A DNA stretch of 13,037 bases from contig JBHHZJ010000097.1 of assembly GCA_046758005.1 (NCBI GenBank), positions 1 through 13,037 of the forward strand, read 5' to 3'. This stretch comes from JBHHZJ01 sp046758005 (lineage in GTDB: Bacteria; Pseudomonadota; Alphaproteobacteria; Kiloniellales; J153). Numbering within the stretch: position 1 is the first letter of the stretch; every line of letters begins with the position of its first letter. Both the position numbers and the translations under genes were made by a program. This document shows, one piece after another, positions 9,329 through 13,037 of the stretch. The notes under the pieces are model-generated. The model had not been told where the DNA came from. It worked only from the letters and a program-made list of their open reading frames with translations, and searched no databases.

Positions 9329-9645
9329 TTACGCCTCCCGAGCCATGAGATTGTCGGCGCGCAGCTGCCGAAAGTGGTGCGCGATCAGGCCGTTGAGCGC
9401 AGCGGTAAGCGCGGCCAGGTGCTTGCGGGCCCGGCTGTGGAAGAACGCGATCGCCTCGGCGGCCGCCGCTTCCGGGTCGGATCGGGCCGGCAGCTGCTGC
9501 ATGTTGCGGCTGAGACCCGACAGGCCCAGGAGACCCGACTGCTCATAAAGGAGACGCTGGACCCGCTCTGCCGTCATGCCTTTTCCATGGGCAGGTGGAC
9601 GATGATCCGCGGATCGAGATCCCCCGAGCGCGTGCCCATCGGCAG
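9329..9645 (-). pseudogene. ackA: Acetate kinase remnant, frameshifted and truncated at both ends
   Basis: The frame from 9645 reads LPMGTRSGDLDPRIIVHLPM-EKA then stops at TGA 9576. The adjacent frame takes over with GMTAERVQRLLYEQSGLLG, LSGLSRNMQQL and LAALTAALNGL, ending in similarity near 9386. Together these match the central part of acetate kinase (LPMGTR-SGDLDP and SGLLGLSG are family hallmarks). One extra G at GAAAAGGCATG would restore a continuous EKGM reading. The N-terminal half (nucleotide- and acetate-binding residues) and the C-terminal third (including the GGIGEN region) are missing. The remaining open frame (9676-9329) is 115 codons and ends 3 nt before the acyltransferase start. 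Not a functional kinase. Confidence 0.8.
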
Positions 9646-9696
9646 GGTGCGACATCACGAGCGACTCTTTCGACATGGCGGATCCCCATTATCTCC

Positions 9697-10182
9697 TCAG
9701 GCCCGCGGCGCCGCCGGCTGCGCCGCCGGGCGCGACCTCAGCACCGTCGCCGCGGTGAACCCGAACAGAAGCTTCGACAGCAGGCTGATCTGATAGGGAA
9801 CCAGATGCACGAACGACGGGCTGATCTGCGGCAGAACGACGAAGAAGTTGATCGCCCATACCAGCGCCAGCGCCGCGAGCACGACGCCGTACCGGCCGAG
9901 ATTGCCGGGCAGACGCGCAAACAGCGGTCTCAGCGCCGACGCCAGGGCGATGCCCAAGGCGACGGCCAGGACCATGTGAATGCCGATTCCCAGTGCCACC
10001 GGTGCCGCCGCCGTGCCGGCCCCGACGGCAACGCTCACACCCCGTACGACCGGCGCTGCATCCGCACCGGTCAGTGCGGCATAGAACCAGATCCACAAAA
10101 TCTCGGCGAGACCGCCGGCGAGACCGGCGAACGCGCCGAGCCTGACGACCTCGCGGAATTTCGGCCACTGCAACACGGTCAT
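9697..10182 (-). CDS. Hypothetical membrane protein with four helices
   Basis: This 161-aa protein has about four transmembrane helices (residues 14-38, 58-84, 96-117 and 127-148), with short charged loops and a Pro/Ala-rich C-terminus. I do not recognise the family by name. The start ATG 10182 overlaps the DUF3141 stop as ATGA with GAAGGAGAGGG upstream. This fixes the start and rules out the longer frame that runs back through the DUF3141 gene. The tight coupling suggests it acts with the DUF3141 protein, perhaps as a membrane anchor or transport partner; that role is inferred. It ends 20 nt before the acetate kinase remnant's open frame. Confidence 0.8.
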   Translation of the reverse strand: MTVLQWPKFREVVRLGAFAGLAGGLAEILWIWFYAALTGADAAPVVRGVSVAVGAGTAAAPVALGIGIHMVLAVALGIALASALRPLFARLPGNLGRYGVVLAALALVWAINFFVVLPQISPSFVHLVPYQISLLSKLLFGFTAATVLRSRPAAQPAAPRA

Positions 10183-12059
10183 TGTCCCTCTCCTTCGGCT
10201 GGTTGTAGGCCCGCAGCGGAGTCTTGCCCCTCCGATTCCGAAGCCGGGGAGACCGCCGGTGCGGCCGCTCCCACAGGTTGCCCATAAAGCAGGCCGAAGG
10301 TCTGCTCGCAGGCTGCGTCCCGAGCCTCCCGGGCATTCTCCATCGCATGCGTGACCTGACCGATCAGGTCCCGCTCCTTCTCGACCAGCGGGTGGTCGTC
10401 GGGCAGAGGGTTGCGGTCCTTGGCGACGGCATCCGCAAGGATCGCAATGCCACGCATCCAGGGATTGAACGCCTCTGAGAACAGATAGCGGCTGGTGCGC
10501 ATCGGATGCATCCATTTCGTCAGTTCGGCCGACCACGGATTCGCCGCCGCCTGGACCCAAGGGCTGACGAAGGTGCGGTAAAGCGACTCGTTGAACTCCG
10601 AAGCGGTTCGGACCCGCTCGAACGCCTCATTCTGCTGTGGAATGTCGAGGTCCTCGACCTGCCGTTCCTCGAATCGCACGGCATACTGCGGCTTGCGGCA
10701 GTCCGGATCGCCGCTCGGGTTGTCGATCCTCATCTCGTAGAGACCGGGCGCCAAGGCCTCGATCTCTTCCAGGCTCTCGAGAATGGCCCGGTGCTCCAGG
10801 CGGGCGACGCTGGCCGAGACAAAGATGCCGAGGTGACCCACATGCGGGTTGGTCAGGTAGACGATCCGCTGCCCGGTCTGCTTGAGATCGTCGGTGTCCT
10901 TGTAGACTGCGGGGATCCATCCCAAGGCCTGATGCGGCGGCGTGATGTTGTCGCCGTAGGAGGCGAAGATGACGAGCGGGTTGCGGATGCGGCGCAGATC
11001 GGCCACGCACCCCTCGCAAATGCGGAATTCACCCTGCTCCAGCTTGTTGCCGATGAACAGGTTCTCGACGATCGCCACGATCTCCTCCCGGCTCAGGAAA
11101 TAGAAGCCGTTCCACCAGCGCTCGAACTCGAGAAATCGCTCGCGCTCGCTGTCCACCTTGGTGAAGAGATTGGCGTATTTCTCCCAGATGGCCTTTTCCG
11201 GCTTGAGGCTCTCGAAGTTCTGCGCCAGCCAAGCGCCGTCGAAACGGCCGTCGCCGAGGTCGGACACGAAATGCGCCAGCCAGGCGCCGCCCAGCAGGCC
11301 GCCCGAAACGCGCATCGGGTTGGTGCCGGAGTCGCCGGCCCAGTAGGACAGCGGCGAGCCGTTGAGGACCGTGGGGCCGGTCAATCCCTGGCAGTCGGCC
11401 GAAAGGAGGGTCACGGCCCAGCCAGCCTGGCAGTTGCCATAGAGAATCGGCGGCTTGCCGGGATGACGCCGGGCGACCTCCGCGACGAAGCGGCGCAGCG
11501 CGTGGTGAACGTCGGCCAGCGTCTGCCCAGGCGACGGCTCCGGAAAGAAGATCACGAAATAGACCGGATGGCCTTCGTGGAGCGCCATGCCGACTTCCGA
11601 CTCGCGCTTGAACCCGCCGATGCCGGGCCCATGGCCGGCGCGCGGATCGATGACGATGACCGGCGGCTTGTCGGGATCGACACAGTTCTCCCAGCAGTCC
11701 TCCCCAACCTCGGTGATTCGCAAGAGAGCGTAGTTCGCCGGGTGCTCGAGCCGGCGCGCGTCAAGGACGTTTTCGTATTTGAAGTCGAGCAACGGCGGCA
11801 GGCCGGCGCGCTCGTGCTCGAGCATGTTGTCCGCGCGTTGGCGCAGCGCGTCCAAGAAAAGGATAGAGCGCTGCCAAACATCCAGCCCGTAGTCCCAAGC
11901 CTCTTGCAGTGATTCGGGAGCGGTCGGTTGGGCCGGCGCCGTAGCTACTTGCACCTGCTGGGCGCAGGGCTTCGGCAAGCCCGATGACCTTTTCGAAACC
12001 TTGATCGGCCGGTTGCGCTTGAGGGGTGTCACCCTTCTGGCCTCCTGTGTCAAAGACAT
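10179..12059 (-). CDS. DUF3141 protein, PhaC-like alpha/beta hydrolase
   Basis: This 626-aa protein belongs to the DUF3141 family, distantly related to polyhydroxyalkanoate synthases (PhaC). After a basic, low-complexity N-terminus (1-50), an alpha/beta-hydrolase core follows: VIVIDPRAGHGPGIGGF (134-150), a lipase-box-like LYGNCQAGW (206-214) with nucleophile C210, FASYGDNITP (365-374) with D370, and NPHVGHLGIF (404-413) with H409. C210-D370-H409 match the Cys-Asp-His triad order of PhaC. The C-terminal quarter is helical and charged and ends in an acidic tail. No signal peptide is seen. Position before pta and ackA matches known alphaproteobacterial loci. PHA synthesis, acyl transfer or hydrolysis are all possible, and activity is not established. 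Confidence 0.88.
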   Translation of the reverse strand: MSLTQEARRVTPLKRNRPIKVSKRSSGLPKPCAQQVQVATAPAQPTAPESLQEAWDYGLDVWQRSILFLDALRQRADNMLEHERAGLPPLLDFKYENVLDARRLEHPANYALLRITEVGEDCWENCVDPDKPPVIVIDPRAGHGPGIGGFKRESEVGMALHEGHPVYFVIFFPEPSPGQTLADVHHALRRFVAEVARRHPGKPPILYGNCQAGWAVTLLSADCQGLTGPTVLNGSPLSYWAGDSGTNPMRVSGGLLGGAWLAHFVSDLGDGRFDGAWLAQNFESLKPEKAIWEKYANLFTKVDSERERFLEFERWWNGFYFLSREEIVAIVENLFIGNKLEQGEFRICEGCVADLRRIRNPLVIFASYGDNITPPHQALGWIPAVYKDTDDLKQTGQRIVYLTNPHVGHLGIFVSASVARLEHRAILESLEEIEALAPGLYEMRIDNPSGDPDCRKPQYAVRFEERQVEDLDIPQQNEAFERVRTASEFNESLYRTFVSPWVQAAANPWSAELTKWMHPMRTSRYLFSEAFNPWMRGIAILADAVAKDRNPLPDDHPLVEKERDLIGQVTHAMENAREARDAACEQTFGLLYGQPVGAAAPAVSPASESEGQDSAAGLQPAEGEGQ

Positions 12060-12061
12060 CT

Positions 12062-12068
12062 CCACCTC
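12062..12068 (-). promoter_or_regulatory. Ribosome-binding site deciding the DUF3141 start
   Basis: GAGGTGG on the minus strand ends 2 nt before ATG 12059, and its GAGG core is 5 nt from it. An in-frame GTG two codons upstream (12065-12063) lies inside this site and has no ribosome-binding site of its own, so ATG 12059 is preferred. Confidence 0.6.
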
Positions 12069-12150
12069 GTATCTTGCTGGTTGTTAAGACGCCAAATGCG
12101 GTCATCCGTTACACTGGGCGGGACCCATTGGGATGATCCGTTGACGGGCG

Positions 12151-12367
12151 TTAACCGCTGTCCCCGAACCCGCGCCTCCGGTGTTCGTCTATCGCCAGCA
12201 CCAGCAGCGCCCAATCGGCCTTCGTGGTGTTCGAGCATCCGGCGGTCACGGTTCCGTCCTTCCGGAGGACCGACACCGCGATGGTCTCGATCTCCTCCAG
12301 GTTGTCCAGGCCGGCGGAAGAGGATCTCGGCGACGGTCGTCCCATGCAGGCTGCGGATTTCGGTCAT
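12151..12367 (-). pseudogene. Small unknown gene, apparently frameshifted
   Basis: ATG 12367 has a good ribosome-binding site (AAAGGAA, 12374-12380) and begins MTEIRSLHGTTVAEILF. After about 17 codons this frame turns into Arg/Gly/Pro-rich text typical of an off-frame reading. The +1 frame instead continues with normal protein composition: LDNLEEIETIAVSVLRKDG, TVTAGCSNTTKADWALLVLA and IDEHRRRGF, ending at TAA 12151. A one-base change near 12315 would join them into a protein of about 72 residues with an alternating beta-strand/helix look. I do not recognise the family. It lies 67 nt after the CFA synthase and about 90 nt before DUF3141. A sequencing error is the simple alternative to a true mutation. 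Confidence 0.45.
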
Positions 12368-12434
12368 CGGGAGTTCCTTTCGTGCGCCGGGGGAGGCGGA
12401 GGCCACTTGATATCAGCCGTGTCGCGGCTCCCGA

Positions 12435-13037
12435 TTACGCCGCTCGCCGGGGCGTGTATGGAAGCGCCTCGACCGGGTGGGCGCGTTCCCACTCGGTAAT
12501 GTAGTCGCGGGTCAGCGGCACCGCGTCGCGCCGTTTGGCGAGCTGCATCTGGAATACGAAATGGTCCCCGTGGCGGAAGGCGGCTTCGCTGAGGGCCAGG
12601 TAAAACTCCCACATCCGGCAGAAGCGTTCGTCGAGGCGTTCGGCAATGCTTGCCCGGTTGGCTTCGAAGCGGCGGCGCCAGGCGCGCAGGGTCTCGGCGT
12701 AGTGCAGCCGCAACACCTCGATGTCGGTAATCCATAGCCCGCTGCCCTCGACCGCCGACAACGTCTCCGAGAGGGCGGGCGAATAACCGCCCGGAAAAAT
12801 GTGCTTGCGAATCCAGGCGCAGGTGGTGGACGGGCCGGCCATGCGGCCGATGGAATGGAGGACGCAGACGCCATCCTCGGCAAGCAGCCTTCCCACGGTG
12901 GAGAAAAACTCCGGATAGTGATTGACGCCGACATGCTCGAACATGCCGACCGAGACGATACGGTCGTATGTCCCGGTCTCCCCGCGGTAGTCGCGAAGGT
13001 GAAAGCGGACCCGTTCGGCCAATCCGGCTTCGGCGGC
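12435..13037 (-). CDS. cfa: Cyclopropane-fatty-acyl-phospholipid synthase, C-terminal part
   Basis: The frame is open from base 13037 to TAA at 12437-12435 and gives the last 200 residues; the N-terminus lies beyond the window. It is a SAM-dependent methyltransferase that adds a methylene bridge to unsaturated acyl chains of membrane phospholipids. Family markers are DRIVSVGMFEHVGVNHYPEFF, then VLHSIGR, WIRKHIFPGGYSP, LRLHYAETLRAWRRRFEANR and ERFCRMWEFYLALSEAAFRHG. FEHVG, the His of VLHSIG and the Tyr of LHYAETL line up with active-site residues of E. coli Cfa, from memory. No defect is visible in this part. The gene is upstream of the DUF3141 locus on the same strand and may be co-transcribed with it. 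Confidence 0.92.
   Translation of the reverse strand, partial: AAEAGLAERVRFHLRDYRGETGTYDRIVSVGMFEHVGVNHYPEFFSTVGRLLAEDGVCVLHSIGRMAGPSTTCAWIRKHIFPGGYSPALSETLSAVEGSGLWITDIEVLRLHYAETLRAWRRRFEANRASIAERLDERFCRMWEFYLALSEAAFRHGDHFVFQMQLAKRRDAVPLTRDYITEWERAHPVEALPYTPRRAA

Noticed and set aside
10183..10560. N-terminal extension of the four-helix membrane protein
   Set aside because: It overlaps the end of the DUF3141 gene, while ATG 10182 has a strong ribosome-binding site and an ATGA overlap.

Overview
The window is GC-rich chromosomal-type DNA. Every gene I can support lies on the minus strand, so the order below runs from high to low coordinates. Protein similarities (CFA synthase, DUF3141 protein, phosphate acyltransferase, CsoR/DUF156 repressor, two Cu-ATPases) and gene order point to an Alphaproteobacterium, probably Rhodospirillales or Hyphomicrobiales. 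That placement is inferred from recalled families, not from a search.

Region A (13037-7142) is a lipid/acyl-metabolism locus. It holds the C-terminal part of a cyclopropane-fatty-acid synthase (12435-13037), a small frameshifted gene (12151-12367), a DUF3141 PhaC-like alpha/beta hydrolase (10179-12059), a four-helix membrane protein (9697-10182), a decayed acetate kinase fragment (about 9329-9645), an intact phosphate acetyl/butyryltransferase (8321-9325) and an FAD-dependent oxidoreductase (7142-8314). A 51-codon N-terminal stub of the enoyl-ACP reductase gene fabI follows (6949-7104). A DUF3141/PHA-synthase-like gene with pta, ackA and fabI is a known alphaproteobacterial neighbourhood. Here both ackA and fabI are broken.

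Region B (6952-3810) follows directly and is a copper module: a 63-aa YHS metal-binding protein, a Cu(I) P1B-ATPase with two N-terminal HMA domains, and a membrane-anchored cupredoxin. The YHS gene start overlaps the stop of the fabI stub (ATGA), so the copper genes appear to have been joined to the older operon inside fabI.

Region C (3711-531) is a second copper operon with its own sigma70-like promoter: copZ-like chaperone, CsoR/RcnR-family repressor and a second two-HMA Cu-ATPase. A G/C-tract dyad just downstream of the promoter -10 is a candidate repressor operator. Together B and C would sense cytosolic Cu(I) (repressor), buffer it (CopZ, YHS), pump it out (two CopA) and bind it outside the membrane (cupredoxin).

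Region D (530-1) holds about 300 bp without a gene. It contains an unusual set of five GTTAC half-sites, four of them in two inverted pairs with exact 10-bp spacing. After it come a 28-codon signal-peptide-like ORF and, overlapping it by ATGA, the start of an unidentified gene running out of the window.
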